Source: Kitasatospora cinereorecta
Lineage (GTDB): Bacteria; Actinomycetota; Actinomycetes; Streptomycetales; Streptomycetaceae
Length of the DNA stretch: 64,000 nucleotides
Direction: 5' to 3'
Assembly (NCBI RefSeq): GCF_024172095.1
Contig: NZ_JAMZDX010000002.1
Span: 744,001-808,000, forward strand
Shown: piece by piece, positions 18,310 through 27,112 of the stretch
Layout of the letters: each line of letters begins with the position of its first letter
How positions within the stretch are numbered: the first letter of the stretch is position 1
Translations under genes and position numbers: made by a program
The notes under the pieces: generated by a model
Told to the model about the DNA's origin: nothing
The model's database searches: none
Seen by the model: only the letters and a program-made list of their open reading frames with translations

Positions 18310-19254
18310 GTGGACGGGGTGACGCAGCAGCAGCGCGGGACAGACGAGCCGGCTCCGGACGACGGAAACGGCTCGGAGGGGACGAAGGCGCCGCGCCAGT
18401 CGGTCGGGCGGCGCCGGTTCCTCGGCGCGCTGGCCGTGGCCGGGGTCGGCGCACTGGCGGTCGGCGGGGCCGTGGTGGAGGACGTCCTGCCCGGCGGACC
18501 CCGGCTGCGCCGGGCGATCGGGATGACCGGCCCGGACGGCACCCTCCCGGCCGTCACCCCCGGCCAGGTCCGCACCCTCACCGTCGCCTCCGCGGCGCGC
18601 GGCCGCGACGTGAAGCTGATCGTCATGGACCCGCCGGGCACCCCGGCGGCCGGCCTGCCCGTCTGTCTCGCGCTGCACGGCCGCGGCGGCACCGCGCAGA
18701 CCATGGTGGACGTCGGCCTGCCGCAGTTCCTCGCCGCGGGCGTCGCCGCCGGGGTGGCGCCCTTCCGGATCGTCGCCGTGGACGGCGGCGACGCCAGCTA
18801 CTGGCACCGCCGTACCGCGGGCGACGACCCGATGGCCATGCTGACCGGCGAACTGCCCGGGTGGCTGCGCAAGCAGGGCCTGCCCGAGCCGTCGCTCGCG
18901 CTCGGCATCTCGATGGGCGGCTCCGGCGCGCTCCAGTACGCCCGCGCCCGGCAGGGCGGGCTGGGACGGGTCGCCCTGCTCAGCCCGGCCCTGTTCCGGG
19001 CCTGGGGCGACGCCCGGCCGCTGGACGCGTACCAGGACGAGGCGGACTGGCGCGAGCACGAGCCGCTGCTCCACCTCGACCGGCCGACGGCCGGCCGGAT
19101 CGGCGTGTGGTGCGGCACCGAGGACCCGTTCTGCCCCGCCGCCCGCACCCTCACCGACCGCGCGGCCGTCGCCCGCTTCCCGCGCGGCGCGCACACCGAC
19201 GGGTTCTGGAAGCGCGTGCTGCCGGAGGCGGTCGACTTCCTCGGCCGCGCCTGA
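18310..19254 (+). CDS. Tat-exported alpha/beta hydrolase (esterase-like)
   Basis: A 314-residue esterase-like hydrolase. Near the N-terminus GRRRFLGALAVAGVGALAVGG carries a twin arginine before a hydrophobic core, a Tat signal or anchor, so the catalytic part acts outside the membrane. The nucleophile elbow is GISMGGSG, the acid lies in GTEDPFC and the base in GAHTDGFW; ALHGRGGT is the oxyanion region. GTG at 18310 has GGGGGA six bases upstream; GTG 18271 would extend by 13 residues without a ribosome-binding site. Four 14-bp repeats begin inside its last codons. Confidence 0.82.
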   Translation: MDGVTQQQRGTDEPAPDDGNGSEGTKAPRQSVGRRRFLGALAVAGVGALAVGGAVVEDVLPGGPRLRRAIGMTGPDGTLPAVTPGQVRTLTVASAARGRDVKLIVMDPPGTPAAGLPVCLALHGRGGTAQTMVDVGLPQFLAAGVAAGVAPFRIVAVDGGDASYWHRRTAGDDPMAMLTGELPGWLRKQGLPEPSLALGISMGGSGALQYARARQGGLGRVALLSPALFRAWGDARPLDAYQDEADWREHEPLLHLDRPTAGRIGVWCGTEDPFCPAARTLTDRAAVARFPRGAHTDGFWKRVLPEAVDFLGRA

Positions 19255-19302
19255 ACCCCCGCGCCTGAACCCCCGCGCCTGAACCCCTGCGCCTGAACCC
19301 CT
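19247..19302. repeat. Four 14-bp tandem repeats, GCGCCTGAACCCCY
   Basis: Units start at 19247, 19261, 19275 and 19289; the first two end in C and the last two in T. The first unit contains the hydrolase stop codon. Each unit carries a TGA and, since 14 is not a multiple of three, the copies place stops in all three frames. Confidence 0.9.
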
Positions 19303-19369
19303 GCGTCCGGTGGCCGGAGTCGCGCGGGTCTGCCGTCCGGCCCGGCCGTTCGCCGCGATACTGGGGCGC

Positions 19370-20329
19370 ATGAGCAACCTCGACGTCAGGCCGACCCCCG
19401 ACCGGTGCGGGCGGGAGGCGGCGAGCGGGCCGGTCAAGGACCTGCTGACCGGCCGCACCGTCCAGCTCGGCGAGTCCACGCAGGTACGGCGGCTGCTCCC
19501 CAACCTGGGGCGGCGGATGGTCGGCGCGTGGTGCTTCGTCGACCACTACGGCCCCGACGACATCGCGGACGAGCCCGGGATGCAGGTCCCGCCGCACCCG
19601 CACATGGGCCTGCAGACGGTGAGCTGGCTGCACGAGGGCTCCGTCCTGCACCGGGACAGCCTCGGCAGCCTGCAGACCGTCCGCCCGTACGAGCTCGGGC
19701 TGATGACGTCCGGCCGGGCCATCGCGCACTCCGAGGAGTCGCCCCGCGAGCACGCCCGCCTGCTGCACGGCGCCCAGCTCTGGGTGGCGCTGCCGGACGC
19801 CCACCGGCACACCGCCCCCGCGTTCGAGCACCACGCGGAGCTGCCCCGGGTCGGCGCGGACGGCCTCGACGCGAAGCTGATCCTCGGCACCGTGGACGGC
19901 GCCGCCTCGCCCGGCACCACCTACTCCGCCCTGGTCGGCGCCGACCTGACACTTCGGGAGGATGCCGAGCACCGGCTGCCGCTGGACCCGGGGTTCGAGT
20001 ACGCGGTGCTCTCCATGACCGGCAGCGTCGACGTGGACGGCGTCCGGGTCGAGCCCGGCTCGATCCTCTACCTCGGTTGCGGCCGCCGCGAACTCCCCCT
20101 GCGGGCCCGCACCGACGCCTCGCTCCTGCTGCTCGGCGGCGAGCCGTTCGAGGAGGAGCTGGTCATGTGGTGGAACTTCGTCGGCCGCACCCACGAGGAG
20201 ATCGCCCGCGCCCGCGAGGAGTGGAACGCCGGCACCCGCTTCGGCGAGGTCCACGGCTACGCGGGCGCCCGCCTGATGGCTCCCGACCTGCCGCCCGGCC
20301 CGCTGAAGCCTCGGGGCCGGGCGCGCTGA
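19370..20329 (+). CDS. Pirin family protein
   Basis: 319-residue bicupin. N-terminal cupin metal site is seen in PPHPHMGLQTVSWLHEGSVLHRDSLGS (two His of the HPH triad plus His and Glu further on), followed by the pirin signature GRAIAHSEES. The C-terminal cupin is FEEELVMWWNFVGRTHEEI. Bacterial pirins bind Fe or Ni and some act as quercetinases or redox-linked regulators; the substrate here cannot be told. ATG 19370 gives the usual N-terminus; GTG/ATG further upstream lack family similarity. Converges with a small membrane-protein gene eight bp away. Confidence 0.92.
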   Translation: MSNLDVRPTPDRCGREAASGPVKDLLTGRTVQLGESTQVRRLLPNLGRRMVGAWCFVDHYGPDDIADEPGMQVPPHPHMGLQTVSWLHEGSVLHRDSLGSLQTVRPYELGLMTSGRAIAHSEESPREHARLLHGAQLWVALPDAHRHTAPAFEHHAELPRVGADGLDAKLILGTVDGAASPGTTYSALVGADLTLREDAEHRLPLDPGFEYAVLSMTGSVDVDGVRVEPGSILYLGCGRRELPLRARTDASLLLLGGEPFEEELVMWWNFVGRTHEEIARAREEWNAGTRFGEVHGYAGARLMAPDLPPGPLKPRGRAR

Positions 20330-20337
20330 GCGGAGGG

Positions 20338-20772
20338 TCAGACCCGCATGCCCTGGACGTGGCGGGGTTCGACGACCAGGCCGTAGATCACCAGGATGTT
20401 GACGGCCATGATGAAGAGCGACCAGTACGGGAAGGTCGACATGAAGATCAGCTGGCAGATCAGCGCGATGCCGGCCAGCGCGATGCCGGTGAGCCGCGCC
20501 GCCCGTACGCCGAGGAGCACGCCGAGGCTGGCCAGGACCTGGACGATCCCCAGCACGACGAAGATCCAGCCCCAGGCGGTGTAGTTGAAGATCAGCAGGC
20601 GGTTGCCGTGGTTGGCGGTCGTCTCGTAGTAGCCGTGGTCGAGTACGGCGACGAAACCGTCGATGATGTTGAACAGGCCGCTCAGCATCAGCAGGATCCC
20701 GGCGAAGGCCACCCAGTGCGAGCGTTCCATCGGCGGCACGTTGCGGGGCGTGGTCGGGGGCTGTGACTCCAT
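20338..20772 (-). CDS. Small four-helix membrane protein (DUF7144-like)
   Basis: 144 residues with four predicted membrane helices: WVAFAGILLMLSGLFNIIDG, NYTAWGWIFVVLGIVQVLAS, LTGIALAGIALICQLIFM and FIMAVNILVIYGLV. This layout and the conserved FNxxDG segment match the DUF7144 family of actinobacterial membrane proteins, whose function is unknown. ATG 20772 chosen; ATG at residue 15 (MERSHW) is an alternative. It lies 68 bp after the antiporter gene in the same direction. Confidence 0.75.
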   Translation of the reverse strand: MESQPPTTPRNVPPMERSHWVAFAGILLMLSGLFNIIDGFVAVLDHGYYETTANHGNRLLIFNYTAWGWIFVVLGIVQVLASLGVLLGVRAARLTGIALAGIALICQLIFMSTFPYWSLFIMAVNILVIYGLVVEPRHVQGMRV

Positions 20773-20840
20773 GCGTCCATCAGAACCAGCCGGGTGGGGC
20801 GCCGCAACGAGGGGTGAGCCGTTGGGGGTCGTCCGGGTGT

Positions 20841-22616
20841 TCAGCCCGCTGCCGCGGGCGGGCTGGGCGCGGGCCCGAGCAGGACCTCCACGTCGCCCTC
20901 CTCGTACGGGGGGACCGCCGATTCGGTGACGGGGGCCAGGGCGCCGTTGGCGCGGATGCGGAAGAGGATGTCGTGGCCCGCGGGGACGTCCGCCGCGGCG
21001 GGGCGGGTGACGATCGGGGCGCCGTCCCGGTGGCGCCGGTCGATCTCGATCCGGGTGAGCGCGGTCGCGAAGAGGATCCGGCCGCCGGTGTAGGGGGCGA
21101 CCAGGCCGTGGCGGCGGTCCGGCGGTCCGAGGCGGTAGACCGGGCTCTCGCCGTTGCCGTGCAGGACGGTCGAGGCGAGGGCGTTGAAGTCGTCCTCGGC
21201 GGTGAGCAGCAGGACCGCGGTGATTCCTTCGAGTTCGGCGCCCGCGCCGGTGGCGGCCGCGAGCAGTTCGCCGGGGGCGAGTTCCAGCCCGGCCTGTCGG
21301 ATCTGCTCCCGCTGGTGTTCGACGCCCGCCCACATCAGGACGTCGATGCCGACGGTGCGGAAGGCGCGGGCCACGTCGATGACCCAGGCGTCGCCGCCGA
21401 CCAGCAGCGGCCTGGACCAGGCGTGGCGGCGCACCTTGAGCCGGGCGGCGAGCGGCGCCGCGGTGAAGGCGTACAGCGTCACCGTGCCGACGATGACCAG
21501 GAAGGTGATGGGCAGGATCTCGGCGGCCTTCGGCACGCCTGCGGCGGCCAGCGACGCGGAGAAGGTAGAGGCGGTGGAGGCGGCGACGATGCCGCGGGGC
21601 GCCATCCAGCCGACGAAGGCGCGCTCGCCGCTGCTGAGGTCGGTGCCGAGGGTGGAGACCAGGGCGACCAGCGGGCGGACCAGCAGGACCAGGACGGCCA
21701 GCAGGCCGAGGGCGGGCACGATCAGATCCTTCAGGGAGGACGGGGTGATGGTGGCCGGGATCGCGATGAACAGCACGCCGAGGATCTGCTGCACCAGGGT
21801 CTCGAGGAACGGGTTGCCGGCGGGCGCGTCCAGGCCGGGCAGGTTGGCCACCGCCACGCCGATCGCCACGGCGGCGATCAGTCCGGAGTCGTCGCGGAGC
21901 ACGTCGCACACCGCCGCGACGCCGACCACCACCGCCAGCTGAGCGCTGGTCGCGAGCGTCTCGGCGAGACGCATCCGGCCCAGCAGCAGCCACAGCACGG
22001 CGGTGCCGACCGCGCCGCCGGCCAGCCCGACCGAGACGCTGGCCAGGAACCCGAGGATGCGGCCGAGGGGTGAGCCGTGCGGGCCGGTGAGGACCGCGTG
22101 GAAGACCAGCGCGCCGAGGATGCCACCGACCGGGTCGATCAGCGAGCCCTCCCAGGCGAGGATGTGCTGGAGGCGCTCGACCGGGCGGACGAAGCCCAGC
22201 AGCGGCCCCACCACGGTCGGCCCGGAGACGACCAGGATGGTGCCGAGCATCACCGCCGCGCCGCGCGACAGACCGAACAGCAGCTCGCCGAACGCCGTGG
22301 CGAACGCCCAGGTGACCCCCACCCCGAGCCAGAGCAGCCGGACCACCACCCGGCCGGTGTGCCCGCGCAGCCGCTTCAGGTCGAGGGCGAGGCCGGCGTC
22401 GTAGAGGATCAGCGCGACCGCGAGCGAGACCAGCGGGGTGAAGGCGGGGCCGAGCACGCGGACGGGGTTGATGTCGTCGGTCAGCGCGCCGGCCACGAAC
22501 CCCACGGGCAGCAGGACCACGATGGCGGGGAAGCGGAAGCGGGCGGCGACGATCTGGCAGCCCACCGCGAGGACCAGGGTCAGGCCGACGCCCAGCAGGA
22601 TCTGGTCTGCCGTCAC
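20841..22616 (-). CDS. CPA-type Na+(K+)/H+ antiporter with C-terminal regulatory domain
   Basis: 591 residues. About 12 membrane helices fill residues 1-400 (start MTADQILLGVGLTLVLAVG; core motifs SGPTVVGPLLGFV and EGSLIDPVGGILGALV with an acidic residue in mid-membrane, and GWMAPRGIVAAS near the end). The cytosolic C-terminus (about 400-591) resembles a nucleotide-binding RCK/TrkA-like domain (LLVGGDAWVIDVARAFRTVGIDVL) and a final beta-rich stretch (GHDILFRIR). It exchanges monovalent cations for protons in family members; ion preference is not readable here. Part of a minus-strand run with the small membrane protein downstream. Confidence 0.88.
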   Translation of the reverse strand: MTADQILLGVGLTLVLAVGCQIVAARFRFPAIVVLLPVGFVAGALTDDINPVRVLGPAFTPLVSLAVALILYDAGLALDLKRLRGHTGRVVVRLLWLGVGVTWAFATAFGELLFGLSRGAAVMLGTILVVSGPTVVGPLLGFVRPVERLQHILAWEGSLIDPVGGILGALVFHAVLTGPHGSPLGRILGFLASVSVGLAGGAVGTAVLWLLLGRMRLAETLATSAQLAVVVGVAAVCDVLRDDSGLIAAVAIGVAVANLPGLDAPAGNPFLETLVQQILGVLFIAIPATITPSSLKDLIVPALGLLAVLVLLVRPLVALVSTLGTDLSSGERAFVGWMAPRGIVAASTASTFSASLAAAGVPKAAEILPITFLVIVGTVTLYAFTAAPLAARLKVRRHAWSRPLLVGGDAWVIDVARAFRTVGIDVLMWAGVEHQREQIRQAGLELAPGELLAAATGAGAELEGITAVLLLTAEDDFNALASTVLHGNGESPVYRLGPPDRRHGLVAPYTGGRILFATALTRIEIDRRHRDGAPIVTRPAAADVPAGHDILFRIRANGALAPVTESAVPPYEEGDVEVLLGPAPSPPAAAG

Positions 22617-22697
22617 CCCGTGATGCTAGGTCCTCGTCTTCGGGTCAGGTCGGATCGGCGCGCGCGGCGTTGATCGGTACGGGTGGTGGAAACGACG

Positions 22698-22726
22698 ACG
22701 CCGGGGTGCGGTGGGCACCCCGGCGT
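22698..22726 (-). terminator. Terminator downstream of the TerD-like gene
   Basis: Perfect 12-bp stem ACGCCGGGGTGC (22698-22709) / complement (22715-22726) with 5-nt loop. On the minus strand the hairpin is followed by CGTCGTTTCC. It separates the TerD-like operon from the antiporter gene. Confidence 0.8.
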
Positions 22727-22820
22727 GGAGTCGGTGGCGAGGAAAGCGGAGGGGCTAAATTCTTTGGAGGAAGGTGAGAAGGAAGCCCGTCCATGGCCTC
22801 GCCGGGAGCAACGGTAGCAG

Positions 22821-25010
22821 TCAGGCGGGGATCAGGGCGCGCAGGTTTCCGGGGGTGACGACCACCGAGTCGGGGTGCAGGCCGTCGGGCCGGTCCAGGC
22901 CGATCCAGGTGACCGGGCCCTCCGGGACGGTGGCGCCGTCCCAGAGGGTGGTGGCGGTGGCCCGGTCGGCGAGCAGGTCGACCAGGTGGCGGACGGTCAG
23001 GTACTCGTGCTCGACCACGCCGCGCACCAGGGCGGCCACCGAGACCCGGTTGCCCTCGACCCGGTTGGCTGCCGGGTTGCCCTTCAGGTACAGGTGCAGC
23101 CACCTGGCGTGCCAGCGCCCGTCGTCGCCGCGGACGAAGACGAGCGGCAGCGCGACCCGGCCCGGGCCGCGCAGGTCCGACTTCATCCGCACCGTGCGCG
23201 GCTCGAACGGCCGGCCCTGCTGCTCGGCCTCGCGCAGCATGAAGCCGAAGAACGACTCCTCGACCTCCTCGAAGCCCTCGCCGGAGTAGATGTTCACCTG
23301 CGGGACGATGAACGCGCCGGGCACGGCGCCCAGCCGCAGGTTGATGAACTCCGAGGCGCCGTCGGGGGCTTCGGTGATGTCGCCGGAGTGCTCGCCGCCG
23401 ACGCCGGTGAGCGCGGTGTACGACAGCCAGCCAAGGGTGTCGTACGCCTCGTCCAGCATCAGCGCCGACAGGTCGAAGTCGGTGGTGTGCCGGGCCTGCT
23501 TCCAGTACACGAAGAAGCGCAGCAGCTCGCCGTCGACGGCGGAGCGCGAGCCGCGTGGGAGCACGCCGAGGCCGGCGGTGGTCGCCCTTCCGCTGAGCGG
23601 CAGGGCGACGTCGAGGACGTCCGGGTCGATCAGCAGGTGCCCCGGATCGGGCAGGCGGCGCCGCGTCTCGGCGTCCAGCAGGTCGGCGAGGCGCTTGCGC
23701 TCCGGCTCCAGGACGGGCCGGCGGTCGTCGGCGGCGACCCAGGCGCGGCCGGTGCGGTTGACGAAGACGCGGCTGCCGCCGTCCTCCGCGCCCTCGCCGG
23801 CGCGGTTGTGGAGGTGCTCGCGCAGGGAGAGCAGGACCCGGCCGGAGACGCGGGCCGCGACCTGTTCGGCGGCGGCCGTCACCGCGTCGCGCTCGTCCTG
23901 GGTGCGGCCGGTGCGCAGCAGCCGGTCCAGGGCGCGGAACAGCCGGCCCGGGGCGGCGGTCAGCAGCTGCGCGGCGCCCACGACGTCGCCGGCGGCCAGC
24001 AGCTCCTCCAGCCGGCTGTCCAGGGTGCGGGCCCGCTGCTCGCCCCGGGCCACGGCGAAGACCTGGGCGGCGTGCGGCCGGCGCGGGTACTCGTGCGGGT
24101 GGAGTCGCTCGCCGAGCCGCTTGAACGCCTCGCGGTGCGCGGTGACGTCGGACAGTTTGGCCGGGGTCTGCGCAACGACCGCGTCCAGGGCGGCGAGCAG
24201 GGCGCGGCGGACGGCACGCGGCATCGAACGGAACCGGGTCGGCGCCGCGAGGCTCACGTCGCCGTCACAGAGCGCGCAGGCCAGGCGCAGGACGTCGGTG
24301 ACGGTGTCCACGAGGAGGTCGGCGCCCGCGTCGAGGCGGGCCAGGTTGACCACGGCCCGGTTCTCCCGGACCGGGATCGCCGCCGGCTGCTCGCCGGCCA
24401 CGCAGTGCTCGGCGAGCAGGCGCAGGTCCGCCAGGCCCTCCTCGCCCAGCGGCGTGCTGCTGCCGGCCAGGGCCAGGTAGAGGGCGCGGACCTCGTCCTC
24501 CGGCGTGCCGCCGGGGTGCAGCACGGTCAGCCGGTCGCCCGCGGCGGTGATCAACTCGTCGTGCACGGCGAGCATGTCGGCGTACGTGTGCCGGTACCTG
24601 CCGTACGTCGGCAGCGTCAGCAGGTCGACCGTGCCGGTGCCCAGCTGCGCGAGGGTGGTCTCGCGGGTGGTGTCGTCGGCGACCGCCTCGGCGATGCAGC
24701 GCACCCAGAAGTCCAGCGTGTCGGGCACGTTGAGGGGGAAGTCGATGAAGTAGACGTTGTGCCCGACATGGTCGCCGGTCATCGCCCGGACCGTCGCGAG
24801 GGTACGGGCGGCGGTTTCGGCGACCACCTCCCCGGGCAGCCGGGACAGCCGGTCCAGCAGGCCCGCGGAGAGCTTGAACCCGACCGACATCAGCGCAGCG
24901 TCGAACTGCCGCGCGGCGGCCTCGCCCTGCCCGGCGGGGTCGAACACCGCATCAGCGACCGGGAGACGGAGGGTGTGCCGGACGACCAGGGACTCGAGAG
25001 GGTGGGCCAT
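22821..25010 (-). CDS. Large TerD-domain-like protein
   Basis: 729 residues. The C-terminal 250 residues look like a TerD-type stress-protein fold: FDLSALMLDE, ALTGVGGEHSGDITE, FINLRLGAVPGAFIVPQVNIYSGE split over short segments, and ALPLVFVRGDDGRWHARWLHLYLKG. TerD domains bind Ca2+ and occur in tellurium- and stress-response systems. The N-terminal two thirds is helical with no motif I recognise, similar in feel to large TerD-associated proteins of streptomycetes. ATG 25010 is chosen; GTG 25046 would add 12 residues. Last gene of a run with the XRE regulator and TrmO, 70 bp after TrmO, closed by a hairpin. No terB/terC or ATP-grasp partner is visible. Confidence 0.65.
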   Translation of the reverse strand: MAHPLESLVVRHTLRLPVADAVFDPAGQGEAAARQFDAALMSVGFKLSAGLLDRLSRLPGEVVAETAARTLATVRAMTGDHVGHNVYFIDFPLNVPDTLDFWVRCIAEAVADDTTRETTLAQLGTGTVDLLTLPTYGRYRHTYADMLAVHDELITAAGDRLTVLHPGGTPEDEVRALYLALAGSSTPLGEEGLADLRLLAEHCVAGEQPAAIPVRENRAVVNLARLDAGADLLVDTVTDVLRLACALCDGDVSLAAPTRFRSMPRAVRRALLAALDAVVAQTPAKLSDVTAHREAFKRLGERLHPHEYPRRPHAAQVFAVARGEQRARTLDSRLEELLAAGDVVGAAQLLTAAPGRLFRALDRLLRTGRTQDERDAVTAAAEQVAARVSGRVLLSLREHLHNRAGEGAEDGGSRVFVNRTGRAWVAADDRRPVLEPERKRLADLLDAETRRRLPDPGHLLIDPDVLDVALPLSGRATTAGLGVLPRGSRSAVDGELLRFFVYWKQARHTTDFDLSALMLDEAYDTLGWLSYTALTGVGGEHSGDITEAPDGASEFINLRLGAVPGAFIVPQVNIYSGEGFEEVEESFFGFMLREAEQQGRPFEPRTVRMKSDLRGPGRVALPLVFVRGDDGRWHARWLHLYLKGNPAANRVEGNRVSVAALVRGVVEHEYLTVRHLVDLLADRATATTLWDGATVPEGPVTWIGLDRPDGLHPDSVVVTPGNLRALIPA

Positions 25011-25080
25011 GGTCGGATGATCGCAGAACTGTGCGATCCGCCGCACGCCGTTTCGAGGGGCCCGAGGTCCGGGGCGGGCC

Positions 25081-25572
25081 CTACCGTTCGCGGGTGGGCG
25101 CGAAGTAGTCGGCGAGCATGGTGGTGGTCCAGCCGGCCTGGCGCTGTTCGCCGCGCGGGCCCATCTCGGCGAACCACGGCTTCACGTCGAGGACCGGGGT
25201 GCCGTGCACCGCGTCGAGGTCCTCGACGTGCAGGTCGAGGCCGTCGACCTCGAGCAGCCGGCAGCGCGAGACGCCGAGCCAGTTGAGGCGGCGCATGTTG
25301 CGGTGTCCGAAGATGCCGACCTCGGGCCAGTCCGGGTTGTCCCGGGGGCGCCGGGCGCCGAGGTTGAGGTCGGTGGGGTCGGTGAGGTGGAACCGGAAGA
25401 CGATCTCCAGATGGGAGAAGTCGTCGAGCCCCTTGGTCGCGTCCGGGGTGAACCGGGTCCCGTCCAGGCGGATGACGGCGCGGGTGCCGCCCCAGTGGTC
25501 GTCGGTGGGTTCGGTCCGGCCGCCTATGACGTGGCCGAGCGCCTCGACCTCGAATCTCTCACGGTCTGTCAT
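25081..25572 (-). CDS. trmO: tRNA N6-methyltransferase TrmO (TsaA family)
   Basis: SAM-dependent N6 methylation of threonylcarbamoyl-adenosine 37 in certain tRNAs. 163-residue YaeB/TsaA domain with GGRTEPTDDHWGG at the N-terminus, FRFHLTDPTDLNLGARRPRDNP broken over the fold core, VGIFGHRNMRR and the strand pair VEDLDAVHGTPVLDVKPW. The DGxxRFSP motif of the family appears as LDGTRFTPDATKGL. Single-domain form, shorter than the E. coli protein, as in other actinobacteria. 15 bp after the XRE gene, so probably cotranscribed. Confidence 0.85.
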   Translation of the reverse strand: MTDRERFEVEALGHVIGGRTEPTDDHWGGTRAVIRLDGTRFTPDATKGLDDFSHLEIVFRFHLTDPTDLNLGARRPRDNPDWPEVGIFGHRNMRRLNWLGVSRCRLLEVDGLDLHVEDLDAVHGTPVLDVKPWFAEMGPRGEQRQAGWTTTMLADYFAPTRER

Positions 25573-25587
25573 GCGACTGCTCCCTCG

Positions 25588-26970
25588 TCAGGTGGTGGCG
25601 GAAAGGTAGGCGGCGGCCCGTGCGTCGACCTCGCCGGTGGCCCGGGTGCCGCGGCGCCGGTACGGGGACAGCAGGCTGCGCATCTCGGCGGCGGCCTGCC
25701 GGGTGCGGCCGGACCGTACGCCTTCCATGGCGTCCAAGGCCTTCGACCAGGTGGCGCAGGCCTCGTCGATGTTCTTCATGCGCGCATGGACGGCGCCGAG
25801 ATACCCGAGGGTGACCGCGTGGGTGCGGGTGAAGGTGGCGGACCTTCGGGTGCGGACGCTGCGGCGGAACTCCCGTACGGAGGCGTCCAGGTCGCCCATG
25901 TCCCGTAGCGCGCAGGCCGTTTCGTGGGCGAGACTGGCCTCGCCGAAGAAGAACACGCGGTCGGGCTCGCCGATGTCCGGGTGGGCGGAGGCCAGGTCGT
26001 CCTCGGCGCGCAGCAGGGCCTTTCCGGCCGCGTGTCGGCGACCGGCGGCGGCGAGGCTGCGGGCGTGGACGACGCCGAGCAGGGCCCGTTCGCGGGGGGT
26101 GGCGAGCCGGTACCGGTCGCCCGCGACGGAGGCCGCGGCGAGGCCGAGGGCCTCGTCCGGGTGGCCGAGGTCGATGGCCTGATGGGCCATCGCCCGCAGC
26201 ACGTGGGCGGCCATCGGGGCGTCGCCGGCTTCGGCGGCGAGCTTCACCGCCTGGGTGAAGTAGTGCTGCGCGACTGCGTGCCGGCCGGAGTCGAAGGCCA
26301 TCCAGCCTGCCAGGTAGGCGAGTTCGGCGGCGGTGGTGAACAGGCCGCGGCGGACCCGGTCGTCGGTGAAGCCGCCGTGCAGGTAGGCAGTCACGTCGGT
26401 GGTCAGGTACTGCACCACGGCGGTCCAGGCGTGCGCCCCGCCGCGGCGTTGGTCCACGGTCGAGAACATCGCGGTCATGTCGCGGACGGCGTCGAGGTCC
26501 CCCGGCCCGACCCGTCGGGTGGAGCGGTCGCGCCGGGCGCTCGCGCTGTCGGCCATCCGGTCCCACCACTGCTGGTCGGGCAGGCCGAGCGCGGCCACGG
26601 AGTAGACCGTCATCCCCAATGCCCGTCTTCGTTCCATGTGCACGTCGGCTCTCCCGAGTTCGGCCAGCGCGGTCAGCGTATCGGTGTGCCAGTCCGGGGT
26701 CGGGGCCGCGTGCTCGGGCAACCCGATCTCGGTGGGTGTGACCACGCGCCCGCGCAGGGCGCGGCTGAGCGCCTCGGCCAGGTAGGCGGCAGTGTTCCCG
26801 GACGGCTGCCGGCCGCTGATCCACTGCGAGACGGTCGACTTGTTGGTCTGCAGGCGCTCGCCGCGTTCGGCCGCGACCCGTTTGACCAGGCGGGCCAGGG
26901 CGTCGCCGGACAGCCCGGTCTCCGAAATGAGGGCCCGTAATCGTTCGTTCGGTTCGCGCGGTGATGCCAC
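25588..26970 (-). CDS. XRE-family regulator with TPR-like C-terminus
   Basis: 460 residues. Residues 8-75 form a Cro/CI-type HTH (RLRALISETGLSGDALARLV, TNKSTVSQWISGRQPSG). The remainder is helical repeat, with TPR-like units such as AELAYLAGWMAFDSGRHAVAQHY and AVTLGYLGAVHARMKNIDEA. Streptomycetes carry many such regulators paired with an ATP-binding protein; here a divergent gene of that type starts at 27113. GTG at 26970 has GAGGGTGG upstream. A GTTAAACCG direct repeat lies in the shared promoter region and is a candidate site. Heads an operon with TrmO and the TerD-like gene. Confidence 0.85.
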   Translation of the reverse strand: MASPREPNERLRALISETGLSGDALARLVKRVAAERGERLQTNKSTVSQWISGRQPSGNTAAYLAEALSRALRGRVVTPTEIGLPEHAAPTPDWHTDTLTALAELGRADVHMERRRALGMTVYSVAALGLPDQQWWDRMADSASARRDRSTRRVGPGDLDAVRDMTAMFSTVDQRRGGAHAWTAVVQYLTTDVTAYLHGGFTDDRVRRGLFTTAAELAYLAGWMAFDSGRHAVAQHYFTQAVKLAAEAGDAPMAAHVLRAMAHQAIDLGHPDEALGLAAASVAGDRYRLATPRERALLGVVHARSLAAAGRRHAAGKALLRAEDDLASAHPDIGEPDRVFFFGEASLAHETACALRDMGDLDASVREFRRSVRTRRSATFTRTHAVTLGYLGAVHARMKNIDEACATWSKALDAMEGVRSGRTRQAAAEMRSLLSPYRRRGTRATGEVDARAAAYLSATT

Positions 26971-26991
26971 AGTGCCACCCTCTGTCGGAGC

Positions 26992-27009
26992 GTTAAACCG
27001 GTTAAACCG
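26992..27009. promoter_or_regulatory. GTTAAACCG direct repeat between divergent regulators
   Basis: Two adjoining copies at 26992-27000 and 27001-27009, AT-rich relative to surroundings, with an AACCGGTT palindrome at the junction. It lies 22 bp before the XRE start codon and 104 bp before the ATP-binding protein start. Candidate operator of the XRE protein. Confidence 0.5.
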
Positions 27010-27112
27010 CGTAGCGCGCCCAACACCGTACTCCTGGTCAGGGATCGGCGGTTCACTGAATTCACACCACCCGCCCGAACATCTCACCGCGCCCTCGTGC
27101 AGGAGACCGTCC

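Noticed and set aside
16483..19503. A 1006-codon minus-strand frame
   Set aside because: It covers rpe and a hydrolase on the opposite strand; only the part from ATG 17337 resembles a protein family.
22875..25286. 803-codon plus-strand frame over the TerD-like gene
   Set aside because: Antisense to a gene with clear protein motifs; translation is Val/Gly/Gln/Arg-rich without pattern.
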